NCBI GenBank assembly: GCA_031553235.1
Contig: JAVBLS010000004.1
Location: 1-64,000 of the forward strand
DNA length: 64,000 bases
Origin: Frigididesulfovibrio sp031553235
Lineage (GTDB): Bacteria > Desulfobacterota > Desulfovibrionia > Desulfovibrionales > Desulfovibrionaceae
Reading direction: 5' to 3'
Shown here: positions 42,258-51,400 of the stretch, in pieces
Layout of the letters: every line of letters begins with the position of its first letter
Numbering within the stretch: position 1 is the first letter of the stretch
Notes under the pieces: generated by a model
What the model saw: the letters and a program-made list of their open reading frames with translations, nothing else
Told to the model about the DNA's origin: nothing
The model's database searches: none
Position numbers and translations under genes: made by a program

Positions 42258-43289
42258 TCATTTATTCGCACTAGCTTCGCCGGGATTGTCGTACCAGGCA
42301 AAGTACTGCCGAGTCCAAGATCTGCCTGAAGCCACCAGTTCTTCCTTGGTTGCGGCGGCAAGGGAAAACTCCGTCGCTCCAACGCCAAGAGTATCAATGT
42401 ATATGGTTCGCTGCCAGTCGTCGCTATGCAGGTGCTCGTTGTTTTGAGAATCGAGATACGTAAGGGCAACACGTTTGATAAAGTCGAACAGGTTCTTGAC
42501 TTCGTGAACCACGGGCTCTTTCTGGTCTCTGAACATGGCTATTTCGTCCTTGCTGTCCAGGCGGAACCCCAAAGTTTCCTTGTTATAGATATATGGCGAG
42601 CTGTGCGGGTGTTGTTGCAAAAATGCTTGGTTCACAGTCGCGTAATATTGGGTTTCTCTTGAGCCTCCGGCGGTCAGCACATATTTTTCCCGGTCGAAAA
42701 CCTTGACCGGGTAGTTGTCGATAACGCCGCCGTCGACATAGATATCCCGGCGTTGACCGTAGCGCTTTGCCGCAAAAAAGAACGGGATGGACATGGAGAA
42801 CCGCACCGCGTCGACAATGCGCGCATCCGGAGTCTTTTCCGCTGAAAACACTTCGGAAAACCCCGTACACAGGTTGGTGGCCAGGAAATGCATGCTTTTG
42901 AAGGCCTTGGCTTCCTTCATGACCTCCGCTTGCGCAAAGGTGGTATCCGGGCTCCCGGTTTTGGCTTTCACAAGGCCGGCCAACCAGTTGTAACAAAAGT
43001 CTCCTTTGAACCAGCCAAAGGAAGTGAAAAGCCGGATGGAATTTCTGATCAGCCCCAAGTTGGAATCCATCATTTTTGCGAAATCCAGATCCCAGAGTAT
43101 ATCGCGCATCTCCTCATTCGAATAACCAAGACCAAGCAAGGCGGCGTTGATGGCGCCGGCTGATGTGCCGGCAACCCGCTGTATACCGGGAAGGATACCC
43201 CGCGCTTCCAGCTCCTGCATTGCGCCGACATAGGCTATGCCCTTCACGCCGCCGCCTTCAAACACCAGGTTTCTGAAATGGTGCGCCAC
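42258..43289 (-). CDS. Patatin-like phospholipase
   Basis: The 343-residue protein has the patatin signatures: the oxyanion-hole loop FEGGGVKGIAYVGAMQEL at residues 10-27, nucleophile Ser in GTSAGAINAAL, and catalytic Asp in DGGVIDNYPV. It has no signal peptide and should act as a cytosolic or membrane-associated lipid acyl hydrolase. The start is a GTG with GGGAGG upstream. It lies 71 bases after the TolC-like lipoprotein gene on the same strand and could be its last operon partner. Confidence 0.92.
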   Translation of the reverse strand: MAHHFRNLVFEGGGVKGIAYVGAMQELEARGILPGIQRVAGTSAGAINAALLGLGYSNEEMRDILWDLDFAKMMDSNLGLIRNSIRLFTSFGWFKGDFCYNWLAGLVKAKTGSPDTTFAQAEVMKEAKAFKSMHFLATNLCTGFSEVFSAEKTPDARIVDAVRFSMSIPFFFAAKRYGQRRDIYVDGGVIDNYPVKVFDREKYVLTAGGSRETQYYATVNQAFLQQHPHSSPYIYNKETLGFRLDSKDEIAMFRDQKEPVVHEVKNLFDFIKRVALTYLDSQNNEHLHSDDWQRTIYIDTLGVGATEFSLAAATKEELVASGRSWTRQYFAWYDNPGEASANK

Positions 43290-43360
43290 AGCATCCTCCC
43301 GTTGTGTTTAATCTCGCGCCGGCCTCTATTTCCGCCTGCCGGAACCGGCGATTTTCCGTA

Positions 43361-45184
43361 TTAACGCGCTTTGCGGCCGCTCCGCTTTTTCGGCTGTCCC
43401 GCTTTCGCCGTGCCCTGCGGCTGCGCGGCTTTGTCGAGTTCCGCCACGACCCGGGTTTCTCCGGCAGCACCTTGCGTTTGCTCCGGCGCGTTCAGGCCTT
43501 GGGCGGCCGCTCCCCAGGCTTCGTCGGGCAACCTCCCGCCGTCCGGCCTGCCGGGCACTGCGCTCCGCGCCTGAGGTTCCCCGGCCTCCGCACCGGCCTG
43601 CCCGACCGCGGCCTCACGTTGCCCGGCTGCATTCCGGTCGGTTCCACCACCACCAGGTTGTCCGGCCGCATTCCGATTGCCGCCGGCGTCGGCACCTTCT
43701 TCCGACTCGGCTTCACCCCGCCCCTTGGTCTCGGCCCGCTCCAAGGCACCGGGATCAAGGAAGCTTCGGCGAAACCCACCGCTGAGAATCCAGGCGGAAA
43801 GTTCCTGCTGTCGCAAAGTGCACACGGCCTCTTCCAGAAGCATCTCCCCGCGAATGCGATCTTCTTCGGCTGTCGCCAGCAGAGGATATTGGATCTGGCC
43901 GGACTGGAACTCCAGGCGGGCCTTCTGCTCGTCCAGCCTGGCGGCGGCGACCATATGTTTGGCCACGTCCACCTCGGCCTCGGCCAGCTTCAGATCCTGC
44001 CAGGCCGCCTTCCACTCGCCGGCGAACTTCAGCCGGCTCAGCTTCAGGCGCTGCGAAGCCTGCACGGCGCCCAGCCTGGCCCGCTCCACTCCGCGGTAGC
44101 GTTCCCCCCAGTCCCACAGGGGCAGGGAATACATCAGGGAGAAAAAGACATCGTCTTTGCTGGAATACGAGGCATAATCGTTGTCCGGGTTGGCCGCATA
44201 AATGTCAAAAGCAAAGTCGGGCAAATAGCGGGCCCAGGCCACGGTGATGTTTTCCCGACTGAGTTGGTGGGCCGTGCGGGTGATGCGCGCCTCGGGAGAG
44301 TCGGCCCATACCGGTTCCCACTCGTAATCGGCGAAAACGGCGGCCGCCTTCTCCCGGCGCAGCAAGGCACCGACATCGCCGGACCGCACCGCGAGCGTTC
44401 TGTCCTGATCCAGGCCCAGCATCACCTTGAGGGAACTCAGATGCGCTGCAACGGCGATGTCGGCCTTCTCCAGTTCCGCCTGGATCTTTCTTTCCTGGTG
44501 CAAGGCCTTGGCCTGCTCCAGCCGGTTGGCCTCGGAACCTTCCTTGGCGCTCTGGTATTCTTTGGAGCGCCGAGCGATCTCCAGCAGCCCCAGCAAGTGC
44601 TTGCGGTCGTTCTCCTTGCTCTCCAGGTTGATCAGCACCTCGCCGATCTGCCAGGCCCGTTTTTCCAGGGCGATCTCGTGGGTGTACAGGGCGATGTCCT
44701 GCATCAGCAGGGTGCTTTTATGGGTAAAATAGCTGACTACGGGTTCAAAGCCATATACGCCCAAGGTCAGGCGGGCCGAGGTGCCCTGGTATTCTTCGTA
44801 CTTGTTGGTCAGGTTGGTATTGACCCGAAACAGGGCCCGGATGCTCGGCAGCCGCTTCCAGAAAGCCGACTCGGAATCCAGCTCGGCCATGTCCAGCGAA
44901 ATGACGCTGTTGATCAGGTCCGGCGCATGCTGGGCCGCCGTGACCACGCAGTCGGCATAGCCCAGTTCCTTGTTCTCGGCCGGCAGGGGGGTGGGGGCGG
45001 GAGCGTCCGCCGCGGTGAACTCCGCGGCCCTTTCACGCATTTGCAGGGCGTTCCAGGGCGGCCCCATTCTGTCGACCGGCCGGGGACGCTCCCGGCAAGC
45101 GCCCAGACCCAGGAGAGACAACAACAGAAAAACGAGGACGACGGACTTGCCGGAAAACGTCGCGGAACGGGAATGGTGCTTCAT
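43361..45184 (-). CDS. TolC-family outer-membrane efflux lipoprotein with long disordered tail
   Basis: The 607-residue protein starts with a lipoprotein signal (VLVFLLLSLLGLGAC, lipobox Cys30), so it should be an Lgt client. Two long helical hairpin regions of the TolC/OEP kind occupy about residues 60-450, including LAEAEVDVAKHMVAAARLDEQKARLEFQSGQ and LEEAVCTLRQQELSAW. The last ~140 residues are a low-complexity tail rich in Ala, Gly, Gln and Glu, ending KKRSGRKAR, which is unusual for the family. The ATP-binding and permease genes lie directly upstream; no periplasmic adaptor gene is seen. Confidence 0.83.
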   Translation of the reverse strand: MKHHSRSATFSGKSVVLVFLLLSLLGLGACRERPRPVDRMGPPWNALQMRERAAEFTAADAPAPTPLPAENKELGYADCVVTAAQHAPDLINSVISLDMAELDSESAFWKRLPSIRALFRVNTNLTNKYEEYQGTSARLTLGVYGFEPVVSYFTHKSTLLMQDIALYTHEIALEKRAWQIGEVLINLESKENDRKHLLGLLEIARRSKEYQSAKEGSEANRLEQAKALHQERKIQAELEKADIAVAAHLSSLKVMLGLDQDRTLAVRSGDVGALLRREKAAAVFADYEWEPVWADSPEARITRTAHQLSRENITVAWARYLPDFAFDIYAANPDNDYASYSSKDDVFFSLMYSLPLWDWGERYRGVERARLGAVQASQRLKLSRLKFAGEWKAAWQDLKLAEAEVDVAKHMVAAARLDEQKARLEFQSGQIQYPLLATAEEDRIRGEMLLEEAVCTLRQQELSAWILSGGFRRSFLDPGALERAETKGRGEAESEEGADAGGNRNAAGQPGGGGTDRNAAGQREAAVGQAGAEAGEPQARSAVPGRPDGGRLPDEAWGAAAQGLNAPEQTQGAAGETRVVAELDKAAQPQGTAKAGQPKKRSGRKAR

Positions 45185-45200
45185 AGGAAGTGCGTCAACC

Positions 45201-45890
45201 TCAAGCCGCCACAATGCGGCCATTCTGCAGCCGGTGCAGGACATCGCAGCGCTCCGCCACGTCCGGGTCATGGGTCACAACGATGATGCCCAAGGAGAGC
45301 TCCCGGCAGATCCGGTGGAAATGCTCCATGAGCTTGTCCGTGTTCTCGCTGTCAAGCTGGCCCGTGGGTTCGTCGGCCAGAAGCACTCTGGGACGGTTGA
45401 TCAAAGCGCGGGCAATGGCCACGCGCTGCTGCTCACCGCCGGAAAGCTGGTTGCTGCGGGCGCGGGCCTTGTCGAGCATGCCCACGGACTCCAGGGCTTC
45501 GGACACGAGGCTCACGCGCTCCCGGCGCGGCACCCCGGCGTAGATCAGCGGATATTCCACGTTTTCCTCCACCGTGGAGTAGGAAAACACGGCACAGCTT
45601 TGCAGGATGAAACCGAAAAACTGCCGCCGGAACAGCGCCTGCTCGCCATGGTCCAGGTTGAGCAGATCCTTTCCCTGGGAGGTGTAGGTGCCGCCGTCCG
45701 GAGGCTGCAGCAGGCCCAGAATGAGCAGCAGCGACGACTTGCCGCAGCCCGAGGGCCCCATGACCGCGGCCATCTGCCCGGCGCACAGTTCGAGCGACAC
45801 CCCGCGCAGCGCCTGCTCGGAGCCGTAGCTTTTGACCAGATCCGTCGCCGTCAGTAATGTTTCCATGCGCTTTTCGCCCGTACCCGTCAT
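45201..45890 (-). CDS. ABC transporter ATP-binding protein (MacB/LolD type)
   Basis: The 229-residue ATPase has Walker A MGPSGCGKSSLL, signature LSGGEQQRVAIARAL, Walker B VLLADEPTGQLD and switch His in VVTHDPDVAE. Its closest relatives are the ATPases paired with FtsX/MacB-type permeases. The stop lies 16 bases before the lipoprotein gene and the start 12 bases after the permease stop. ATG 45890 is used here; 45866 (METLLTATDLVKSYG) is an alternative, and neither has a good ribosome site. Confidence 0.92.
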   Translation of the reverse strand: MTGTGEKRMETLLTATDLVKSYGSEQALRGVSLELCAGQMAAVMGPSGCGKSSLLLILGLLQPPDGGTYTSQGKDLLNLDHGEQALFRRQFFGFILQSCAVFSYSTVEENVEYPLIYAGVPRRERVSLVSEALESVGMLDKARARSNQLSGGEQQRVAIARALINRPRVLLADEPTGQLDSENTDKLMEHFHRICRELSLGIIVVTHDPDVAERCDVLHRLQNGRIVAA

Positions 45891-45902
45891 TACACGCCGC
45901 CC

Positions 45903-47090
45903 CTACTCAAACCGCAGGGCCGTGGCCACGTCCATGCGCCCGGCCTTGACCGAAGGCCAGGTGCCGCCCACCACGCCGACCACCGTCGCCACCAGCAGGC
46001 TCACCGGCACGCTGATGGCCAGTTCCAGCCGGGGAACGGGCAGGCCCAGCCACAGGCACAGGGAAAGCACGATGCAGGTGCCGGTGAAGATGCCGGTCAG
46101 CCCCCCCAGCAGGGCGCTGCACAGGGCCTCGCCCAGAAACTGGAGCATGATGTCCCGCTGCTCCGCGCCCATGGCCAGCTTCAGGCCTATTTCACGGGTG
46201 CGCTCCCGTACCGCGGCGAAGGAACTCTGCCAGATGCCGAAGCAGCCCAGCCCCAGGGCCGCTGCAATGCCGAGTTGCAGAATGATGTGCACTCTGCCGA
46301 CGATCAGGCGCACCGTCCGGATGCTTTCACCGGAATATTCCAGGCGGAGGTAGGGAGCCTTCTGCTCTTCCCGCGCCAAACCGGGCAATTTCTCGTACAT
46401 GGCGTCCACATCGTCCAGATGTTTCATACGCACGAGAATGCAGTTGGCATAGTTGTTGTCCGCAAAGCTTCTGTCGGCGGCCGTGGTCAAGGGGATAAAA
46501 CACCTGTCGTCCTTGCCCTGCATCATGAAGCCTGCGACCACGCCAACCACCATATAGTTGTCCTTATACAGCGTAAGGGTACGGCCCACATAGGGGCCGT
46601 CACCGAAAAGCTGCCGAGCCAGCTTCTCGCCCAGCACGCACACCCTGGCGCGCTTTTGCTCGTCTGCGGCGTTCAGCAGCCGGCCTTCGGACGCGCGCAG
46701 CGCATGGACATCCCAGTACGAAGGGTCGGCCCCGTACATCTTGAGGTAAACGACGTTCTCCCCCACCCGCATGGACACCTCGTGGGGTGAACGCATGCAC
46801 AGGCTGGCGCTGTGCACTTCGGGCAACTCACGCAGGCGTTCCACCGTTTTTGGCAGAAACCATTGCGGCGGCGCGCCGGGATAGCGGTATTCGTCGTGCT
46901 CCAGGGAGAGGATGGTGACGTTGCCGATAAGCGAAACATCTTGGGTCACACGATCTTCAATGTCTTTGCCCACCACCTGCACGCCTATGTACATGGCAAT
47001 GCCGATGCTGATGGACAGAATCACTCCCAGCCGCAACTGGCGCAGTTGCCGCCGGATGACGATCCGCAACAGATCGGAGGTCCTGAGCAC
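45903..47090 (-). CDS. MacB/FtsX-type ABC permease
   Basis: The 395-residue protein has one N-terminal membrane helix (LGVILSISIGIAMYIGVQVVG), a ~220-residue periplasmic domain of the MacB type with VCVLGEKLARQLFGDGPYVGRTL, and three C-terminal helices of an FtsX domain (from about 265; ERTREIGLKLAMGAEQRDIMLQFLGEAL). Such mechanotransmission transporters drive periplasmic export or lipoprotein release rather than moving cargo through the membrane. First gene of the ABC/lipoprotein operon. Confidence 0.92.
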   Translation of the reverse strand: MLRTSDLLRIVIRRQLRQLRLGVILSISIGIAMYIGVQVVGKDIEDRVTQDVSLIGNVTILSLEHDEYRYPGAPPQWFLPKTVERLRELPEVHSASLCMRSPHEVSMRVGENVVYLKMYGADPSYWDVHALRASEGRLLNAADEQKRARVCVLGEKLARQLFGDGPYVGRTLTLYKDNYMVVGVVAGFMMQGKDDRCFIPLTTAADRSFADNNYANCILVRMKHLDDVDAMYEKLPGLAREEQKAPYLRLEYSGESIRTVRLIVGRVHIILQLGIAAALGLGCFGIWQSSFAAVRERTREIGLKLAMGAEQRDIMLQFLGEALCSALLGGLTGIFTGTCIVLSLCLWLGLPVPRLELAISVPVSLLVATVVGVVGGTWPSVKAGRMDVATALRFE

Positions 47091-47264
47091 AAATCCTCTC
47101 CGTTATTCTGAAAAAAACTATCGCCCCGCGGACGGTTGTCTCTTCCGGGAGATGAAAAACAATTCTTCTACATACACAGTCGGCCGTAAAAATTCAAGGC
47201 GGAAAAGTTACTTTGCTCTTAATCCGAGCACCGACAGTCACTCGGAACCGCCCCGCGACGCATC

Positions 47265-48824
47265 TTACTCTGTGCCGGGCATCCCACCCGCCTCCCGGTT
47301 CCGATCCGCGCCGATCACGTAAAGGAAGCCGAGAAAATAGTAAGTAATGTAGCAGGTTCGCAAGGCAAAGGAGACCATCATCAACAGAAAGGCCGGCAGA
47401 ACAAGCAGCACATACAGCACGAAGGTGTCGCCCGTGGCCCTGTAACGCCGGTACGCGCCATGGGCGACATACAGGCAGATCAGCAAAAAAAGCGCCAGGC
47501 CCGGAAAGCCCAGTTCCGCCGCCATGCCCGTGTACTCGCAGAAATAAGGAAACTCTGGGATGGGCTCGCGCAAGGCGTAGCGCACCTTGTCGAAGGCTTC
47601 CCCCTCGACCCCCTGTATGGCGCCCAGCGGTTTTCGGTACAGGCCGCTCAACTGGTAGCCCATGCCGAGAAACGGGTGCTGCAGGGCGATGTCCATCTCC
47701 AGGCGCGTGCTGAGCATCCTGGTGAAAAAACGGGAAGGGTCGCCATGTGATTCGGGAGGCGCCGGCGCACCCGTCCGGGACTCGCAACAGTAATCGGCCA
47801 GCGCGGCCACGCCGCCGTTCCATTCGTCAACATACTCCGCCACCCTGTCCTTCTTCAGATACAGTCCCACCCCCAAAGAAAGGACCAAGGCCAGAGCCAG
47901 GGCGATGCTTACGGCTCGAGTGCGGCCGGGAAAACACGCATACAGACAGTGGGCGACAAAGGCGAAACCCAGAAACAACAGGCTGATCAGCCCCGTCATG
48001 GTCGGCAATACGCCCAGATAGGAAATGCCTATGAACAGAACCGGCAAAGCGTACCAGAGACGCTTTTGCCGCAGCTTGTACAGGAAGAAGGCCAACAGCG
48101 GCGTGACCGCATAGGCCAGGTGCGCCGGTTCGCCGAAAAGCCCGCGCACCCTGGCTTCGTAGTAGGGGGGCGGCCAGGTGCCGTAGGAGGTCCGCTCTTC
48201 TCTGAACCAGGGGTTGACGGTGATCAGGAAATTCTTGACCTCGCCGGCCCCGTAATTGGCCAGAAGCTCCAGGGCCATGTGCACCGCGTTGGGCAGGAAC
48301 ATGGCCAGCAGGGCCGCGATGAAAAATCGGCGTGCTTTCTCTTCCGGCAGGGGGGAAAGCAGGGAGGCGAACCACAGGATATAGGCCAGGGGAGCGACCT
48401 GCCGTTCGAGAAAGTTGACGAGCGTAAAAGCGATCAGCCCCTGCCCGTCAAGACGGACGGCATTGATCAGGGAAACACTCAGGCCATACAGGGCGAAAGC
48501 TCCCACAAGGGCAAGCAGAACGGCGTGCCGGCGGATCTGGCGCGGCCACTGCAGCGCGGCCAGCCAGCAGGCCAGGCCCAGAAGGCCGACAATGTAGGAC
48601 GGCCGCGGATGAAAGCGGCCCACAAGGCGATAGGGGAAAACGTCAAAAGAAAGCAGGGCTATGGAAAGAAAAGCGCAGAGCAAAGAAAGGCGCAGCAGAA
48701 TCGCGGCCGGGCGGGGCGGGCAGATATCCGTTCCGGGCGCTCCGGGCGCTCCGGGCGCTCCGCCTTCCCCAGTCAAAAGTACCGGCAGGTCGGCTTCTGC
48801 GGCAAAAAAACCATTCGTGGGCAT
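47265..48824 (-). CDS. O-antigen ligase/polymerase-like membrane protein
   Basis: The 519-residue protein has about 12 hydrophobic helices and a Wzy_C-type periplasmic loop: RTSYGTWPPPYYEARVRGLF near 260-280, a large loop around 370-430, and HPFLGMGYQLSGLYRK. It probably links or polymerises a surface polysaccharide. The ATG at 48824 overlaps no other gene and sits 5 bases past the deacetylase stop; the longer frame to 49085 lies inside that gene. The N-terminus holds GAPGAPGAPG from a 9-base tandem repeat. Confidence 0.78.
   Translation of the reverse strand: MPTNGFFAAEADLPVLLTGEGGAPGAPGAPGTDICPPRPAAILLRLSLLCAFLSIALLSFDVFPYRLVGRFHPRPSYIVGLLGLACWLAALQWPRQIRRHAVLLALVGAFALYGLSVSLINAVRLDGQGLIAFTLVNFLERQVAPLAYILWFASLLSPLPEEKARRFFIAALLAMFLPNAVHMALELLANYGAGEVKNFLITVNPWFREERTSYGTWPPPYYEARVRGLFGEPAHLAYAVTPLLAFFLYKLRQKRLWYALPVLFIGISYLGVLPTMTGLISLLFLGFAFVAHCLYACFPGRTRAVSIALALALVLSLGVGLYLKKDRVAEYVDEWNGGVAALADYCCESRTGAPAPPESHGDPSRFFTRMLSTRLEMDIALQHPFLGMGYQLSGLYRKPLGAIQGVEGEAFDKVRYALREPIPEFPYFCEYTGMAAELGFPGLALFLLICLYVAHGAYRRYRATGDTFVLYVLLVLPAFLLMMVSFALRTCYITYYFLGFLYVIGADRNREAGGMPGTE
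48738..48765. repeat. 9-base tandem repeat within the ligase-like gene
   Basis: Three copies of GGCGCTCCG (plus strand) encode GAPGAPGAPG on the minus strand near the N-terminus of the ligase-like protein. Copy changes would alter length by three residues without a frameshift. Confidence 0.7.
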
Positions 48825-48828
48825 GGTC

Positions 48829-49926
48829 TCAGAGCCCCACCAGGCCGAGCAGCCGCGCGCCCACGGGCCGCGCGTGCAGCCGGGTCTGCAGCGCAAGCCA
48901 GGCGCCGCCCATGTTGCGGCTTTGGAAACGATGCACGGCCAGGGGTCGTCGCGGCGGGTTGGCCCCGCCGTATACGGTGAAAAAGACCTGGAACCCGGCC
49001 TCCAGGGCCAGACGCCGGGCCTCTTCGCTGTAGCGCCCCCAGGGCCAGCACAGGCTGCGCACCTTGCGGCCAAGCACCCCTTCAAGCAGGGTTTTGCCCC
49101 CGACTACTTCGCGCCACATGCGTTCCTTGCGCTCCTCATCTGTTTCATAGCGGCCCATTTTTCCTGTAAAACTCTTGGCCAGAGCCCGTAGAGCCCGCAT
49201 GTTTGCCGCGTCGGCGAAAAAGGCCGCCGCCGCGTCAAAATCCTGGGGCACCAGGCTGCGGATTTTCTCCGTCATTTCCGGGTTGGGCAAAAAGGCCCGG
49301 AAACGCAGCCCCGGCCGGACCGGAAAATCGGGCATGCCCCAGACGGGCTCTGCTTCCGTACGGTAAAATGTGCGCAGTTGCGTGCGCGGCCGAAAGAAAT
49401 TCTTGTAGCGTGGACTTGTAAACACCCCATAGTGCCCCAGGCCGTGCGCGCCGGTCATGAAAACACCGCTGGCCTCCATGGCCCGGACTTCGCCGTGATT
49501 GCAAAAAACGTCCCGGCGCACGGTGAACCCCTGGGGGGTTCGCGTCAGCGCGTTGCTTGCCGGGGAAGGAACAACGGCTTTGCCGGCCAGGGTATCCGCC
49601 AGGAGGGCGCGCGGTTCGTCCACAGCTTCCAGCCGGTCGGCCACAGGAAAGAAGGCGGCCTTGTGCCCGTATGCATACAAGGCCGGCAATGCATGGAAAT
49701 AGTTGTCCAGGTAACCGTCGTCAAAGGTGATCAGCAGCGACTTTTCCGGCAGGGGCTCGCCGTGCAGCAGGTAAGCCTCGGCTTCGTCAAGGCCCACGCC
49801 GTGCAGGCCCCTGTCGGCCAGCGCCCGGCACTGCTGCGCGAAGCAGGTGGGGGTGAGGGTCAGGCGTCCCCCGCCCTCGTTCACGTAATGATTCATGATT
49901 ACGGGAAGACTTGTAATTTCAGGCAT
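48829..49926 (-). CDS. Polysaccharide deacetylase (NodB/CE4 family)
   Basis: The 365-residue protein has CE4 motif 1 TFDDGYLDNYFHALPALYAYG and the later LCWPWGRYSEEARRLALEAGF, with conserved Asp and Trp. It probably removes N-acetyl groups from a glycan. No signal peptide is visible, which is unusual for an extracellular CE4 enzyme and suits a cytoplasmic or lipid-linked substrate. First gene of a minus-strand pair with the ligase-like gene and divergent from the glycosyltransferase operon at 50240. Confidence 0.85.
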   Translation of the reverse strand: MPEITSLPVIMNHYVNEGGGRLTLTPTCFAQQCRALADRGLHGVGLDEAEAYLLHGEPLPEKSLLITFDDGYLDNYFHALPALYAYGHKAAFFPVADRLEAVDEPRALLADTLAGKAVVPSPASNALTRTPQGFTVRRDVFCNHGEVRAMEASGVFMTGAHGLGHYGVFTSPRYKNFFRPRTQLRTFYRTEAEPVWGMPDFPVRPGLRFRAFLPNPEMTEKIRSLVPQDFDAAAAFFADAANMRALRALAKSFTGKMGRYETDEERKERMWREVVGGKTLLEGVLGRKVRSLCWPWGRYSEEARRLALEAGFQVFFTVYGGANPPRRPLAVHRFQSRNMGGAWLALQTRLHARPVGARLLGLVGL

Positions 49927-50239
49927 ATCTTTTAGATTCTACCGTCAAGCAACAGTAAATACAAGTTGTAATATTCTTGACATAACTCCTGGTAAAAGGC
50001 AGGCTATCAAACTGCGACAGTGCGTAACTGAATAAATTTCAAAAATAAAAACACTACTATCTAGCAAGTTTATAAATTATAATGATGCCGGCGTAGAAAA
50101 GATGGATTAAAAATAATAGATATAAAATATCATTAGGCTCCGGCGCTTTTTCGACGACTGCACGCTTGCCGAAAAAAAGCGGCGCCACGCGCCGCTCGGT
50201 CTGCGGACTGCCGCCGGCCGAGAGATTTGCGGGGAAACC
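49927..50239. other. AT-rich divergent promoter region between glycan operons
   Basis: No gene. AT-rich relative to the flanks. It must hold promoters for the deacetylase/ligase pair (minus) and the glycosyltransferase operon (plus). A TATAAT occurs at 50078-50083 and a TTGACA at 49977-49982, but they are not correctly spaced to each other, so I do not call a promoter. Confidence 0.5.
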
Positions 50240-51400
50240 ATGCGGGTAGCCTTGGTGCATTACTGGCTCATCGCCATGCGCGGCGGCGAAAAGGTGCTGG
50301 AAGCCCTCCTGGGGTTGTTCCCCCAGGCGGACGTCTTCACCCACGTCTATGCGCCCGAAGCGGTATCGCCGGCCATCCGGCAACGCCGCGTGAGCACAAG
50401 CTTCATCCAGAAACTGCCCTTTGCCGCGCGCCACTGCCAGAAATACCTGCCCCTCATGCCCCTGGCCCTGGAGCAGTTCGACCTGCGCGGCTATGACCTG
50501 GTGATCAGTTCCGAATCCGGCCCGGCCAAGGGCGTGCTCACCTCCCCGGGTACGCCGCACATCTGCTACTGCCACACGCCCATGCGCTATATCTGGGATT
50601 TTTACCAAGACTACCTGGAAGAAGCCGGGCCTCTCATTCGCCCCGCCCTGCGCCTGTGCAGCCACCGCCTGCGCATCTGGGACGTTCTTTCCGCCGCGCG
50701 CGTGGATTTCTTCGCGGCCAACTCCCGCAACGTGGCCGGGCGCATCGCCAAACACTATCGCCGAAGCGCGGAAGTGATCCACCCACCGGTGGATGTTTCG
50801 CTTTTCACCCCGGCCGACGGCAGCTTTCCGGAACCTGAAGACTATTATCTGTATATGGGGCAGCTTACCGCCTACAAGCGTCCGGACCTGGCCGTGCAGG
50901 CCTGCAGCCGCATGAACCGCAGGCTGGCGGTCATCGGGGAAGGGCCGGAACGCGAGGCCCTGGAGCGCATGGCCGGCCCCACGGTTTCTTTTCTGGGACG
51001 GCAGGATACGCTTGCCGTCGCCCGGCACATGCAGCGCTGCCGCGCCCTGATCTTTCCCGGCGAGGAAGATTTCGGCATCGTTCCCGTGGAGGCCCAGGCC
51101 GCCGGGCGCCCGGTCATCGCTTTTGCCGGCGGGGGCGCCCTGGAAACCGTCAGGCCCGGGCAAAGCGGCATCCTGTTTCCGCAGCAGGATCTGCCGTCCC
51201 TGTGCCGGGCCATGGAAGAATTCGAATCCGGAACCCATGCCTTTGCTCCCGCCGCTCTGGCCCAAGGGGCGGAGCGCTTCTCCAAGGAGCGATTCCTGCG
51301 GAAATTCCGGTCTTTTCTGGACAGCTGCCTGGCGGCCTACGGCCAAAGCGGCCCGCCAACAGCGGAAATGCCGCACCCGGCGTTTGGAGGCAGAACGTGA
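50240..51400 (+). CDS. Glycosyltransferase family 4
   Basis: The 386-residue GT-B enzyme has an N-terminal acceptor domain beginning MRVALVHYWLIAMRGGEKVLEAL, PHICYCHTPMRYIWDFYQDYL near 110, and a GT4 C-terminal domain with YYLYMGQLTAYKRPDL and the EX7E-type motif FPGEEDFGIVPVEAQAAGRPVIAF. It resembles mannosyl- or rhamnosyltransferases of exopolysaccharide operons. Its stop overlaps the next start (GTGA), so the three genes 50240-53818 are one operon. Confidence 0.93.
   Translation: MRVALVHYWLIAMRGGEKVLEALLGLFPQADVFTHVYAPEAVSPAIRQRRVSTSFIQKLPFAARHCQKYLPLMPLALEQFDLRGYDLVISSESGPAKGVLTSPGTPHICYCHTPMRYIWDFYQDYLEEAGPLIRPALRLCSHRLRIWDVLSAARVDFFAANSRNVAGRIAKHYRRSAEVIHPPVDVSLFTPADGSFPEPEDYYLYMGQLTAYKRPDLAVQACSRMNRRLAVIGEGPEREALERMAGPTVSFLGRQDTLAVARHMQRCRALIFPGEEDFGIVPVEAQAAGRPVIAFAGGGALETVRPGQSGILFPQQDLPSLCRAMEEFESGTHAFAPAALAQGAERFSKERFLRKFRSFLDSCLAAYGQSGPPTAEMPHPAFGGRT

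Noticed and set aside
50078..50083. TATAAT in the divergent glycan promoter region.
   Set aside because: No -35 hexamer at a proper distance, so a promoter is not supported.
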